Shown: positions 1 through 8,307, counted from the stretch's first letter. The stretch: DNA of 64,000 nt from Polaribacter sp. BM10 (GCF_002005425.1 NZ_CP019704.1:3076001-3140000); one strand, 5' to 3'. Made by a program: numbers and translations. Notes: a model not told the origin generated them from the letters alone.

Positions 1-288
1 TTTGTTTCAAAATCTTACGAGCATGCAAAATTAAAAGCGTTTCAAATCTCTGCCTTAACTATAGGTATGATTGCTAAAATACTTTTAATAGGAGGTTTGG
101 CTTTTATTGGCTTTGTTTTCTTATCAATATCGGCAGCAATAGCATTAGGAGAACTTTTTAACAGTAGTGCTTTAGGGTATTTAGCTGTAGCAGGAATTAT
201 AATTGTTATTGCATTGCTTTGTTATCTTTTTAGAAAAACTTTAGATAAAAAAGTTATTAGTAAAATGTCTGATGTATTTTTTAATTAA
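1..288 (+). CDS. Holin-like membrane protein, 5'-truncated
   Basis: The reading frame is open from the first base of the window, so the gene begins upstream; the internal ATG at 67 is probably not the start. About 95 residues are visible. A basic or polar stretch is followed by two hydrophobic segments, roughly window codons 24-45 and 54-74, and a short polar tail. This resembles the small phage-holin-superfamily membrane proteins that flavobacteria encode in operons with YtxH-like stress proteins. That family assignment is by general resemblance only. The next small gene starts 12 nt after its stop, so the two are probably co-transcribed and end at the hairpin at 565-597. Confidence 0.6.
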   Translation, partial: FVSKSYEHAKLKAFQISALTIGMIAKILLIGGLAFIGFVFLSISAAIALGELFNSSALGYLAVAGIIIVIALLCYLFRKTLDKKVISKMSDVFFN

Positions 289-299
289 ATATAAAAGTT

Positions 300-500
300 A
301 TGAAAAACTATACTAGTTTTAAGGAAATTGACAGAGATTTAAAGCAATTAGCTTTAGAAAGAGATATTGCATTAGAAGAATTAAAAGGTGTAAAAAATGA
401 TTTTGAACAAAGCTTAAAGCCATTAAATATATTAAGTAGTTCTCTAAAGTTTTTAAGTAAATACAGTGCTTTAGTATTTATAAAAAAGATTTTTAAATAA
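300..500 (+). CDS. Small conserved protein, possibly DUF6327-like
   Basis: A 66-aa protein. The N-terminal 35 residues are charged and predicted helical, opening with a 'YTSFKEIDRDLK' segment. A more hydrophobic C-terminal part ends in a basic tail. The opening resembles the small flavobacterial DUF6327 proteins found beside holin-like and YtxH genes, but I cannot confirm the family. It lies 12 nt downstream of the holin-like gene and is the last gene before a strong terminator. A role at the membrane with its neighbour is inference. Confidence 0.6.
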   Translation: MKNYTSFKEIDRDLKQLALERDIALEELKGVKNDFEQSLKPLNILSSSLKFLSKYSALVFIKKIFK

Positions 501-564
501 AATATAACAGCAAAGTTATTCGATTGTTTTTATAATATTCGAATAAGTGGTTGGTTGATTGATG

Positions 565-597
565 AACCTCAGCGTTAACGCGCTGAGGTTTTTTTAT
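565..597 (+). terminator. Rho-independent terminator
   Basis: GC-rich stem CCTCAGCG/CGCTGAGG (567-574 and 581-588) with a TTAACG loop, followed by seven T. It ends the operon that enters from the left edge. The T-run overlaps the last codon of the convergent AraC gene. Confidence 0.9.
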
Positions 598-1625
598 TGC
601 TCTAATACTGCGGTTAATTTTTTCTTAAACTGATTAGGAGTGATATCATATTTTTCTCTAAATATTTTAGAAAAATAACTTCTGCTACTAAAACCGATTG
701 TATATACTATTTGAGAAATATTTAAATCTGTAGTTCTAATTAAATCTCTAGCAGATTCTAATCGAACATGTCTTATATATTCTGTAACTGTTCTATTGTA
801 TAAAAATTTAAAACCATCTTGCAATTTCGATTGCGTTAAACCAGATTTTAAAGATAAATCTTCTAATGAATAATCTTTTTCTGGTCTTTTTAAAATAAGA
901 GCACTTAACTTTCTAATAATTTTTAATTCGCTTTTATCTAAAGAAGTTGGTAGTGGCACACCAGCTAAAAGTCTATTATGTTGTTGAATGTGTAAAGACA
1001 ATATTTCGTACACAACAGCTTCAATTTTAAGAATTCTAAGCATTCCCTTTCCTTTTACTTTTTTGAGCTTCTTAATTAAATCGGCCATTTTTAAATTAAG
1101 CGTACCATAATTAGAAAAACGATTTTCATGATCCGTATCAACAAAAACTTCATATAATTTTTTGTTTAGGCTAGAAACGTTAGAGGTTCTCTTTTGTAAA
1201 AATTGTTTTCTTACAATTTCTATTAAATTTAGATTTAAGTGTTCGTTTTTGATGAAATGTAGGTAATTATAACCACCTGTTTTATTTGTGAAAATTAAAG
1301 ATTGAAATTGTTCTACCTTTTTCTCTGTATTGTCTATACCAAATCGATGTTTAAAAGAACCAACATAAGGATATAAAAATCGTATAGGATTAAACTCTGG
1401 TTGCGCCAAGATTTTAAAAATAAATTCTTTTCGAAGTGTAATGTCAAAATCTAGTAGATTCACTCCCCAATCAAAAGGTATAAATCGTAAAGAACCTATA
1501 GCATTTTCATTGTCTATGGTTAGAATACTTTCGTTCCAATTATTTATAATAGAACCGCCAATTTTCTGCTGTATTTGTTCAAGTAAATCTTTCTGACTGT
1601 TGGCAATTATATCAATTGTTATCAT
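594..1625 (-). CDS. AraC-family transcriptional regulator
   Basis: A 343-aa protein. Residues about 240-338 form an AraC/XylS double helix-turn-helix domain: a first HTH around 'LEDLSLKSGLTQSKLQ', then the typical second-HTH signature 'IGFSSRSYFSKIFREKY' and a terminal 'TPNQFKKK'. The N-terminal 230 residues are not a recognisable cupin or periplasmic sensor, so the effector is unknown. The gene is divergent from the hemerythrin gene, with 149 bp between them. Tandem GAG(T/C)TAA boxes spaced 21-23 bp occur ahead of neighbouring genes. AraC proteins classically bind direct repeats two helical turns apart, so this protein is the obvious candidate regulator (inference). Confidence 0.9.
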   Translation of the reverse strand: MITIDIIANSQKDLLEQIQQKIGGSIINNWNESILTIDNENAIGSLRFIPFDWGVNLLDFDITLRKEFIFKILAQPEFNPIRFLYPYVGSFKHRFGIDNTEKKVEQFQSLIFTNKTGGYNYLHFIKNEHLNLNLIEIVRKQFLQKRTSNVSSLNKKLYEVFVDTDHENRFSNYGTLNLKMADLIKKLKKVKGKGMLRILKIEAVVYEILSLHIQQHNRLLAGVPLPTSLDKSELKIIRKLSALILKRPEKDYSLEDLSLKSGLTQSKLQDGFKFLYNRTVTEYIRHVRLESARDLIRTTDLNISQIVYTIGFSSRSYFSKIFREKYDITPNQFKKKLTAVLEQ

Positions 1626-1718
1626 AATTAACTACTTGAGGTTGCTGAAAACGTTCTACTTATAAAGATAACTTAAAATTATTTAGAAAAATCATATCGA
1701 TTAATACTTTTAGGAAAA

Positions 1719-1753
1719 GAGCTAAAAAATTTTCGATTTCGGCTGTAAATTTG
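1719..1753 (+). promoter_or_regulatory. GAGYTAA-N20-TAAATTTG promoter of hemerythrin gene
   Basis: GAGCTAA at 1719-1725, exactly 20 bp, then a perfect Bacteroidetes -7 box TAAATTTG at 1746-1753, which is 21 bp before the ATG at 1775. The same box, spacer and -7 arrangement recurs at 2921-2955 and 4336-4370. No TTG is seen at the usual -33 position, so GAGCTAA probably replaces it as an activator or alternative sigma contact. Confidence 0.6.
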
Positions 1754-1774
1754 AACAAATAAAAAAAATATATC

Positions 1775-2215
1775 ATGAACATTTACGAGGAAATAAGAAT
1801 AGACCACGACAAGCAAAGAGAACTTTTAGACAAATTAGTTGATACTTCTGGAGACACAAACTTAAGAGATCAATTATTTAAAGAATTAAAAGAAGAGTTA
1901 GAAGTGCATGCAAACGCAGAAGAACGTCATTTTTACAAGCCTTTAATTACTAGTGATATGATGCAAGAAAAAGCAAGACACGGTATTGCAGAACATCATG
2001 AAATAGATGAGTTGATAGAAAAGTTAGAAGAAACCGACTACGATTCTTCTGCATGGTTAAAAACAGCAAAAGATTTAAAAGAAAAAGTAGAGCATCATTT
2101 AGAAGATGAAGAACATCAATTTTTTCAATTATCAGGTAAAGTTTTTTCAGAAAAACAAAAAACTACCTTGGCAACTAGCTATAGAAAGTACATGAAAGAA
2201 AACATAGCTGTATAA
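1775..2215 (+). CDS. Hemerythrin-domain (HHE) protein
   Basis: A 146-aa all-helical protein that fits a four-helix di-iron hemerythrin-like domain. Visible ligand motifs are His11 in 'IRIDH', 'HANAEERHF', 'AEHHEIDE' and 'EHHLEDEEHQFF', in the order expected for the HHE cation-binding family. The length is normal for stand-alone members. Such proteins bind O2, NO or iron and are commonly linked to oxidative or nitrosative stress; the ligand here is unknown. It is transcribed away from the AraC gene from a promoter with a GAGCTAA box, and belongs to a run of small stress-type genes (DUF2383, DUF1328). Confidence 0.9.
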   Translation: MNIYEEIRIDHDKQRELLDKLVDTSGDTNLRDQLFKELKEELEVHANAEERHFYKPLITSDMMQEKARHGIAEHHEIDELIEKLEETDYDSSAWLKTAKDLKEKVEHHLEDEEHQFFQLSGKVFSEKQKTTLATSYRKYMKENIAV

Positions 2216-2225
2216 ATATAAAAAA

Positions 2226-2247
2226 AACTCTAAAAATTTATAGAGTT
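2226..2247 (+). terminator. Weak hairpin after hemerythrin gene
   Basis: Stem AACTCTA/TAGAGTT (2226-2232 and 2241-2247) just after the hemerythrin stop. There is no good T-run, so termination is uncertain. The right arm also resembles the TAGAGTTA boxes found upstream of the DUF1328 gene. Confidence 0.35.
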
Positions 2248-2263
2248 AATTATAAAAGTATTT

Positions 2264-2293
2264 GCACTAATAGTTCTTTTAGATAAGAGCTAA
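2264..2293 (+). promoter_or_regulatory. Candidate regulatory boxes ahead of DUF2383 gene
   Basis: AAGAGCTAA at 2285-2293 is identical to the 9-mer at 1717-1725 upstream of the hemerythrin gene. Both are preceded by CTTTTAG at nearly the same distance. A degenerate copy, TTTGCACTAA (2261-2270), lies 23 bp upstream. A TAATTTTG box (2291-2298) overlaps the element, and a non-canonical TAAAGCGTTTG follows at 2315. The core promoter is therefore less clear than at the sister sites. Confidence 0.45.
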
Positions 2294-2368
2294 TTTTGAA
2301 ATATCAAATAGATGTAAAGCGTTTGGCATCTTAAAACGAAACGAGCGTTCATAAAAAAAAATAGAAAA

Positions 2369-2818
2369 ATGAATACTTACACACAAGAAGTTGGACAGAA
2401 ATTAAATGCTCTTTTAGAGAAAACATATGATGCAGAAAAAGGTTTTAAAAAGGCTGCAGAAAATATAGAAAACAATTCTCTTAAAATATACTTTAATAGA
2501 AAGGCAGAAGAGAGATATACTTTTGGGCACGAATTAAAAAAAGAAATCAAATCTTTTAACCAAGATGTAGATAAAGGTGGTAGTTTAACAGGAACAGCTC
2601 ACAGAGCTTGGATGGACGTTAAATCTTTATTTTCTTTAGATGACGAAGAGTCTATGTTAGAAGAAGCAATACGAGGAGAGAAAGCTTCTATTGAAGAATA
2701 TAATGATGTTTTAAAAGAAACAAGTTTACCAAGTAGTACTAAAGATGTGTTAGAATCTCAAAAAGCTACTATAGAAACTGGTCTTTACAATATTAAATCT
2801 TTAGAAGAAATATCATAA
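2369..2818 (+). CDS. DUF2383/PA2169-type four-helix-bundle protein
   Basis: A 149-aa, highly charged, all-helical protein with an internal repeat: two helical hairpins, residues about 5-60 and 85-145, joined by a Gly/Ser-rich loop. The pattern 'YDAEKGFKKAAENI...RKAEER' and later 'EEAIRGEKASIEEYNDVL' is typical of the ferritin-like PA2169/DUF2383 family. These stress-linked proteins have no known enzyme activity. No signal peptide is present, so it should be cytoplasmic. Its promoter region shares the AAGAGCTAA box with the hemerythrin gene, and a terminator follows at 2843-2872. Confidence 0.88.
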   Translation: MNTYTQEVGQKLNALLEKTYDAEKGFKKAAENIENNSLKIYFNRKAEERYTFGHELKKEIKSFNQDVDKGGSLTGTAHRAWMDVKSLFSLDDEESMLEEAIRGEKASIEEYNDVLKETSLPSSTKDVLESQKATIETGLYNIKSLEEIS

Positions 2819-2842
2819 GATTTAAACTTTAGTTAGAACTCG

Positions 2843-2872
2843 AAAAAGATGCTGCAAGGCATCTTTTTTTTT
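2843..2872 (+). terminator. Rho-independent terminator after DUF2383 gene
   Basis: Stem AAAAAGATGC/GCATCTTTTT around a TGCAAG loop, followed by a run of T. Confidence 0.88.
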
Positions 2873-2873
2873 G

Positions 2874-2927
2874 TTAGAGTTACTTTTTGTTTTCTATTAG
2901 AGTTAATAATCAATTTATTAGAGTTAA
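2874..2927 (+). repeat. Three TTAGAGTTA direct repeats (iterons)
   Basis: TTAGAGTTA occurs at 2874-2882, 2897-2905 and 2918-2926, with spacings of 23 and 21 bp (about two helical turns). The last two extend to ATTAGAGTTAA. The array lies immediately upstream of the -7 box of the DUF1328 gene. Confidence 0.75.
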
Positions 2928-2955
2928 GTAAAGCACTATAAACCAAGTAAATTTG
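2921..2955 (+). promoter_or_regulatory. GAGYTAA-N20-TAAATTTG promoter of DUF1328 gene
   Basis: GAGTTAA 2921-2927, a 20-bp spacer, then TAAATTTG 2948-2955. The geometry matches the hemerythrin and acidic-lipoprotein promoters. The leader to the ATG at 3011 is about 50 nt. Confidence 0.6.
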
Positions 2956-3010
2956 TAATGTAAGAAATAGGAATATCTATTTATATATTAACCATTAAAA
3001 CTTTATAATT

Positions 3011-3172
3011 ATGTTACGTTGGACAATCACATTTGTAGTAATTGCATTAATTGCTGCAGTATTAGGATTTGGAGGAATTGCAGGAGCTTCTGCAGGAATT
3101 GCTAAAATATTATTTTTTGTATTTTTAGTATTATTTGTGCTTTCTTTAATTAGAGGCGGAGTTAAAAGATAA
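3011..3172 (+). CDS. DUF1328-family small membrane protein
   Basis: A 53-aa ORF beginning '[20 protein letters not shown]' with two hydrophobic segments, a glycine-rich turn ('[12 protein letters not shown]') and a basic C-terminus. This is the signature of the DUF1328/YtjA family of tiny two-helix inner-membrane proteins, which average just over 50 residues. The function is unknown; members are often induced by envelope or osmotic stress. It has its own promoter with three iterons and its own terminator (3191-3226), so it is a monocistronic, probably inducible gene. Confidence 0.9.
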   Translation: MLRWTITFVVIALIAAVLGFGGIAGASAGIAKILFFVFLVLFVLSLIRGGVKR

Positions 3173-3190
3173 AACCAAAACTTTATATAT

Positions 3191-3226
3191 AAAAAAACTG
3201 TTTAATTAAATTTAAACAGTTTTTTT
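3191..3226. terminator. Bidirectional terminator
   Basis: A-run plus stem AAAAAAACTGTTTA/TAAACAGTTTTTTT with a short AT loop. It serves the DUF1328 gene on the plus strand and the App1 gene on the minus strand. Confidence 0.9.
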
Positions 3227-4229
3227 ATGCAATAAAATGATGTTTTTTTGCATGATCTATGGCTTCTTTAGAAGAATCAACAATAAAAAATTCGGTGTCA
3301 TTATAATTCTCTATCAATAACTTAATGCGTTCCATTTTTTTACTGTGTAGCACACTTCTTAAATAAATAGCTTTTATTTTATTGGGATAATTTTTAGTGA
3401 TTTCCATATAAATATCAGCATCATGTTCACCCGCATCTCCTATTAAGATAAATTTTAAATCGTTATAAGTGTTAAGAATATTTCTAATTTCGTTTTGTTT
3501 TTGTGGTTTTTCTTCAATAGTTTTTTTCTTAAAAATACTACCCGCAGTTCTTAGCAAAACAGCTCCTTCCGTAAAATTATTTTTTTCAAGAAAAAAGTCT
3601 AAATATCGATATAAATTCCAAGGACTATGACTAACATAAAACAAAGGGTTTGCGTTTTTGCCAGATTTACCAAGATGTAACAAGTTGTAAAACTCTGCAG
3701 CACCAACAAGCGCTTTCCTTTTTAAAGGAGAAACAAAAAATGTATTTATAAGTACACGCCATTTCATTCTAGAAACAACGCCTGTATGTAAAATGGTGTC
3801 GTCTATATCGCTTATAATTCCGTAGTCTACTGTTAATTTAGGTATCAACATTTTACCTAAAAATATATTGTTTTTGGTAATTTTTCTATTGATATTAGTA
3901 TTGGTAAACGAAATTTTAAAGTTTAACCACCCTTCGGTATCAGTTAAACTAGTTAAATTATTTAAGGTCTCAGAAACTTCAAAATAACCTTTATTATCTG
4001 TTTTAGTTTCAATTTTATGGTTATTTGGTAATAGAATTGTTAAGGCTGTATTTCGAACCTCATCACTTTCAAAACGCTTCCAGGTATTTACAAACAAACT
4101 AAAAATATTGTTTTTTTCTAGGTTGATATTTTCATCTTGTAAAGCTCTACCTCTGACATAAAAATGTGTATCGCTACCATAACTATTAAAAACAATTATT
4201 TGTAAAGGATCTTTGCTGAAAAGTGACAT
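3225..4229 (-). CDS. App1-type phosphatidate phosphatase (DUF2183)
   Basis: A 334-aa protein. The N-terminal 130 residues look beta-rich. A HAD-like catalytic domain begins at 'DIDDTILHTG' (141-150), giving the DxDxT nucleophile motif of Asp141, Asp143 and Thr145. Later landmarks are 'FYVSHSPWNLY' and 'ILIGDAGEHDADIY', typical of the App1/DUF2183 family. In yeast this family dephosphorylates phosphatidic acid; the bacterial substrate is assumed rather than shown. No signal peptide is visible. The gene shares its upstream region with the divergent acidic lipoprotein gene, which contains two GAGYTAA boxes. Confidence 0.9.
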   Translation of the reverse strand: MSLFSKDPLQIIVFNSYGSDTHFYVRGRALQDENINLEKNNIFSLFVNTWKRFESDEVRNTALTILLPNNHKIETKTDNKGYFEVSETLNNLTSLTDTEGWLNFKISFTNTNINRKITKNNIFLGKMLIPKLTVDYGIISDIDDTILHTGVVSRMKWRVLINTFFVSPLKRKALVGAAEFYNLLHLGKSGKNANPLFYVSHSPWNLYRYLDFFLEKNNFTEGAVLLRTAGSIFKKKTIEEKPQKQNEIRNILNTYNDLKFILIGDAGEHDADIYMEITKNYPNKIKAIYLRSVLHSKKMERIKLLIENYNDTEFFIVDSSKEAIDHAKKHHFIA

Positions 4230-4311
4230 GTGTTATTAGGGCTTATAAATTAATTAGGTTCAAACAAAAATACTAATTGTATAAAGGAAGTAATGAATTT
4301 TCTTACTATTA

Positions 4312-4370
4312 TTTGAGTTAAGAAGATTTTTTTTTGAGCTAATAAGAACTGTTAAATACCTTTAGTTTTG
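4312..4370 (+). promoter_or_regulatory. Tandem GAGYTAA boxes and promoter of acidic lipoprotein gene
   Basis: TTTGAGTTAA (4312-4321) and TTTGAGCTAA (4333-4342) are exactly 21 bp apart. After a further 20 bp comes TAGTTTTG (4363-4370), a perfect TAnnTTTG. The promoter-proximal box has the same spacing as at 1719 and 2921. The boxes also lie upstream of the divergent App1 gene. Confidence 0.6.
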
Positions 4371-4421
4371 TCATATGCTTATATAAAGAGCATATTAAGT
4401 TTAACCAAAATTTTAAATATT

Positions 4422-5009
4422 ATGAAAAAAATTATTATGACAATAATGGCAGCAACTATATTGTATAGCTGTGATGTAGATCAAACGAAAAAAACTAAAT
4501 TACCAGATGTAGATATTGATGTAGATACAGAAGCAGGACAATTACCATCTTTTGATGTAGATTGGGCAGATGTAAACGTAGGTACAACAACTAAAACTGT
4601 AAAAGTGCCTAAAGTAGTGGTGGTAATGGAAGAAACAGAGGTAGAAGTACCTTATGTAGATGTAGATATGCCAAATGATGATGATACGTTAGAAAAGGAA
4701 GAGCAAACTTTAATGGTAGAAGTTGAAGTTACAGATAAAGAGCACAAGATTGACATCAAAGAGATTAGAGCCATGAACAATAATTTAGTTGTTATTTCTA
4801 AGTTAGAAGAAATGGATCAATCTATAAATGATAAAAAGATGAGAATCTCAGATCAGATTACATTAAACGCACCAGATTTAAATGTAAAATATTATATTGT
4901 TGGTGAAAAACCAGATAGAATTTTTAATACAAGATATAAGTATTTTAAAACAATAGAAGACTTAAACCAAAAAATTGGTGATGATTACAAAGTAATTTAT
5001 AAGAAATAA
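4422..5009 (+). CDS. Acidic secreted lipoprotein, unknown function
   Basis: I place the start at the ATG at 4422, because it opens directly into a lipoprotein signal peptide ('MKKIIMTIMAATILYSC', lipidated Cys at 17). A longer frame from 4368 would overlap the promoter. The mature part of about 179 residues is rich in Asp, Val and Glu, with repeated 'DVD' and 'VEV' blocks in residues 25-110. It ends in a small folded-looking segment with 'YYIVGEKPDRIF' and 'KYFKTIEDLNQKIG'. The acidic region could bind cations or the cell surface (inference). It shares the GAGYTAA promoter class with nearby stress genes. Confidence 0.8.
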   Translation: MKKIIMTIMAATILYSCDVDQTKKTKLPDVDIDVDTEAGQLPSFDVDWADVNVGTTTKTVKVPKVVVVMEETEVEVPYVDVDMPNDDDTLEKEEQTLMVEVEVTDKEHKIDIKEIRAMNNNLVVISKLEEMDQSINDKKMRISDQITLNAPDLNVKYYIVGEKPDRIFNTRYKYFKTIEDLNQKIGDDYKVIYKK

Positions 5010-5026
5010 TTTATCTTATTATTGAT

Positions 5027-5057
5027 AAAAAAAGCTGCAGTTAATGCAGCTTTTTTT
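5027..5057. terminator. Bidirectional terminator
   Basis: AAAAAAAGCTGCA/TGCAGCTTTTTTT with a GTTAA loop, between the acidic lipoprotein (+) and the membrane pyrophosphatase (-). Confidence 0.92.
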
Positions 5058-5079
5058 ATGTTCTTATTTTTAAAGTATT

Positions 5080-7365
5080 TTATTTTAACTTATAACTTTT
5101 GTTTACAGTTTCAGTTTTAGAAATTTTTGCAAGTTTATTGTCTTTTTGCATTATTATTTCTTTTTTAACCTCTTTACCTTGAACTTTATCTTCGGTATGT
5201 CCACCTAAAATAGGAGCTATAACCAAACCAATTAAACAAGTTAATTTAATTAAAATATTCATTGACGGACCAGAAGTATCTTTAAAAGGATCTCCAACAG
5301 TATCACCAGTAACAGCTGCTTTGTGAGCATCAGAACCTTTATACGTCATTTCTCCATCAATTTCTACACCAGCTTCAAAAGATTTTTTTGCATTATCCCA
5401 AGCTCCACCAGCATTATTTTGAAAAATTGCCCATAAAACTCCAGAAACTGTTACACCTGCCATATAACCACCTAACATTTCTGCGATAGCTAATTTATCC
5501 ATACCAAAAGCCAAAGGAAGAAATGCTATTACTAAAGGGAAACCAATAGTTAATAAACCTGGTAACATCATTTCTTTTAAAGATGCTTGTGTAGATATTG
5601 CTACACATTTATCATATTCTGGTTTTCCTGTACCTTCCATAATACCTGCAATATCTCTAAATTGTCTACGAACCTCTTGTACCATTTCCATAGCAGCTTT
5701 ACCTACGGCATTCATTGCCAAAGCAGAAAAAACAACTGGTACCATACCGCCAACAAATAACATTGCTAAAACTGGAGCTTTGAAAATGTTGATTCCGTCT
5801 ATTCCTGTAAATGTTACATAAGCAGCAAAAAGAGCTAAAGAAGTTAAAGCAGCAGAAGCAATCGCAAAACCTTTTCCTGTTGCAGCTGTAGTATTACCTA
5901 CAGAATCTAAAATGTCTGTACGCTCTCTTACAATTGGTTCTTGTTCGCTCATTTCTGCAATACCACCTGCATTATCCGAAATTGGCCCGAATGCATCAAT
6001 AGCTAATTGCATAGCTGTAGTTGCCATCATTGCAGAAGCAGCTAATGCGACTCCGTAAAAGCCAGCAAAAGCATAAGAAGCCCAAATTGCACCAGCAAAT
6101 AATAATACTGAAGGAAAAGTTGAAATCATACCTGTGGCTAAACCTGCAATAATATTTGTACCTGCACCTGTAGAAGATTGTTGTACAATTTTAAGAATAG
6201 GAGATTTTCCTAATCCGGTATAATATTCGGTTACAGATGAGATTACTGCACCTACAATTAAGCCTACTAAAGTTGCGTAAAACACTCTCATAGAAGAAAT
6301 TTCTTGTAGTCCTTCACCAAAAAACTCCATAGTCATAGTTTCTGGTAGCATCCAAGTAACTAAACCAAAACAAGAAAGACCAACTAAAATAATAGAAGTC
6401 CAGTTTCCTTTATTTAAAGCTCCCATAACTTGAGATTCTTTAGCGTTGTTATCATTAATTTTTACCAACATTGTACCGATAATAGAAATTATAATTCCAG
6501 CACCTGCAATTGCCATTGGTAATAAAATAGGGCCAATTCCTCCAAAAGCGTCGTTTATACTTCCGCCCATATCTTTAATAACATAATTTCCTAAAACCAT
6601 TGCTGCCAATACGGTAGCAACGTAAGAACCAAATAAATCGGCTCCCATACCTGCAACATCACCAACATTATCACCAACATTATCTGCAATAGTTGCTGGG
6701 TTTCTCGGGTCATCTTCGGGTATTCCTGCTTCTACTTTACCTACTAAATCTGCACCAACATCTGCAGCTTTTGTGTAGATTCCACCACCAACTCTAGCAA
6801 AAAGAGCAATCGATTCTGCACCTAAAGAAAAACCAGCTAAAGTTTCTAGAACAATTGTCATATCGGTGGTAGAAGTCCAGACTCCGCCCATAAATTTTTG
6901 GTAAAAAGCAATAAAGAAAGCAGTTAAGCCTAATACAGCCAAACCTGCAACACCAAGCCCCATAACAGTACCACCGCCAAAAGAAATTTTTAATGCATTT
7001 GGTAAACTTGTTTTTGCTGCTTGTGTAGTTCTAACATTTGTTTTTGTAGCTATTTTCATACCGATATTACCTGCAAAAGCAGAAAAAACAGCACCAAATA
7101 TAAAGGCAACAACAATTAAGATGTGAGTGGTAGGTACAATAAAAGAAACCGCTGCTAGTGCAATACTAACAATAACTACAAAAATTGCTAATAGCTTATA
7201 TTCTGCGCTTAGAAAAGCAAGCGCACCTTCATAAATGTAATCAGAAATTTCTTTCATTTTACCGTCTCCTGCATCTTGTTTCATTACCCAAGTTTGTTTA
7301 ATCCACATGTAGATTAAACCTAATACTGCCATTGCAATCGGCATCCAAATCATTAGTGATTCCAT
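5080..7365 (-). CDS. hppA: Membrane ion-pumping pyrophosphatase
   Basis: A 761-aa polytopic membrane protein with the M-PPase core: '[18 protein letters not shown]', '[21 protein letters not shown]', and the late '[21 protein letters not shown]' pyrophosphate/Mg site. It hydrolyses PPi to pump H+ and/or Na+ across the inner membrane. The segment '[10 protein letters not shown]' has Ala and Gly where K+-independent enzymes have Lys and Thr, indicating the K+-dependent class. Whether it pumps Na+ or H+ cannot be settled by eye. The C-terminus carries about 35 extra Lys/Glu-rich residues after the last helix. The soluble pyrophosphatase gene lies just upstream on the same strand but is separately terminated. 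Confidence 0.97.
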   Translation of the reverse strand: MESLMIWMPIAMAVLGLIYMWIKQTWVMKQDAGDGKMKEISDYIYEGALAFLSAEYKLLAIFVVIVSIALAAVSFIVPTTHILIVVAFIFGAVFSAFAGNIGMKIATKTNVRTTQAAKTSLPNALKISFGGGTVMGLGVAGLAVLGLTAFFIAFYQKFMGGVWTSTTDMTIVLETLAGFSLGAESIALFARVGGGIYTKAADVGADLVGKVEAGIPEDDPRNPATIADNVGDNVGDVAGMGADLFGSYVATVLAAMVLGNYVIKDMGGSINDAFGGIGPILLPMAIAGAGIIISIIGTMLVKINDNNAKESQVMGALNKGNWTSIILVGLSCFGLVTWMLPETMTMEFFGEGLQEISSMRVFYATLVGLIVGAVISSVTEYYTGLGKSPILKIVQQSSTGAGTNIIAGLATGMISTFPSVLLFAGAIWASYAFAGFYGVALAASAMMATTAMQLAIDAFGPISDNAGGIAEMSEQEPIVRERTDILDSVGNTTAATGKGFAIASAALTSLALFAAYVTFTGIDGINIFKAPVLAMLFVGGMVPVVFSALAMNAVGKAAMEMVQEVRRQFRDIAGIMEGTGKPEYDKCVAISTQASLKEMMLPGLLTIGFPLVIAFLPLAFGMDKLAIAEMLGGYMAGVTVSGVLWAIFQNNAGGAWDNAKKSFEAGVEIDGEMTYKGSDAHKAAVTGDTVGDPFKDTSGPSMNILIKLTCLIGLVIAPILGGHTEDKVQGKEVKKEIIMQKDNKLAKISKTETVNKSYKLK

Positions 7366-7554
7366 ATATTAAATTTATTTGATTAGTTAAAAAATGATTG
7401 TAAATGTAATAAATTCAATTTAAAGTCTATAAAAAAATAAATTTCACATAAAATAAGCTTAAAATAAAAGATTATGTAATTTTTTTAATAGTTATTCTGA
7501 ATAATTGATTTATGGTAATATGATAAAAATATGATTTGGAATAAAGTTAGAAGC

Positions 7555-7592
7555 AAAAAAAAACTCTTTAAAATTATTTAAAGAGTTTTTAA
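7555..7592 (-). terminator. Terminator after ppa
   Basis: Stem AAACTCTTTA/TAAAGAGTTT with a long A-run on the left (a U-run on the minus transcript). Confidence 0.88.
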
Positions 7593-7610
7593 AATACTTA
7601 TAAAATGTAT

Positions 7611-8138
7611 TTAGATTTTAAATTGATCTACTTTTTTGTAGTCGCTTTCTTGATATCTTTTTACAGATTCAGAAAATATTTGGTAAGCCTCTTTAGCATC
7701 TCCCCATCCACCAACATCTACTTTTTTCTTTTCTAAATCTTTATAAACTTTAAAGAAGTGTTCTATTTCTTTTAATCTATGAGGATTTAAGTCAGAAATA
7801 TCACTTTTATTGTTCCAGATAGGATCTGAAATTGGCACACAAATAATTTTTTCATCTGGTCCTTTTTCGTCAGTCATATGAAATACACCAATTGGTTTTA
7901 CTTCAATAACACACATAGGGAAAGTTGGCTCGTGACCTAATACTAATACATCTAACGGATCATCATCTAAAGCTAAAGTTTCTGGTACAAAACCATAATC
8001 TGCAGGGTACATCATAGAAGAAAATAACATTCTATCAAAACGAATCTTATTTAAATCAAAATCATACTCATATTTATTTCTACTTCCTTTAGGTATCTCT
8101 ATTAAAACATCAAAAGTCTTCTTATCTTCTGAACTCAT
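7611..8138 (-). CDS. ppa: Soluble inorganic pyrophosphatase (family I)
   Basis: A 175-aa cytoplasmic enzyme hydrolysing PPi to phosphate. The family I signature 'DDDPLDVLVLG' (58-68) supplies the metal-binding aspartates. 'PKGSRNKYEYD' and 'MYPADYGFVP' are also characteristic, and the length is normal. It lies about 245 bp upstream of the membrane pyrophosphatase, but a clear terminator sits between them, so they are separate transcripts. Having both lets the cell either discard or conserve PPi energy. Confidence 0.97.
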   Translation of the reverse strand: MSSEDKKTFDVLIEIPKGSRNKYEYDFDLNKIRFDRMLFSSMMYPADYGFVPETLALDDDPLDVLVLGHEPTFPMCVIEVKPIGVFHMTDEKGPDEKIICVPISDPIWNNKSDISDLNPHRLKEIEHFFKVYKDLEKKKVDVGGWGDAKEAYQIFSESVKRYQESDYKKVDQFKI

Positions 8139-8247
8139 AAATTTCTTATTTATCTTTTAAACTTATTGCAAAAGTAGTAAATCTTATAAGTTTTTCAATA
8201 TATTTTATAGTGTATTTGCGCAATGGTTTTCGAACTTATTTAGAATG

Positions 8248-8285
8248 AAAAAATCCTTTTTTCAAATTAAGAAAAAAGGATTTTT
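8248..8285 (-). terminator. Terminator after pdhB
   Basis: AAAAATCCTTTTTT/AAAAAAGGATTTTT with a CAAATTAAG loop, just downstream of pdhB on the minus strand. Confidence 0.88.
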
Positions 8286-8307
8286 AAAATTTATGTAAAA
8301 TTGTGTA

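Noticed and set aside
2874..2927. TTAGAGTTA repeats as a CRISPR-like array or replication origin
   Set aside because: Units are only 9 bp and sit at a promoter with two-turn spacing; no cas genes, DnaA boxes or replication genes are nearby.
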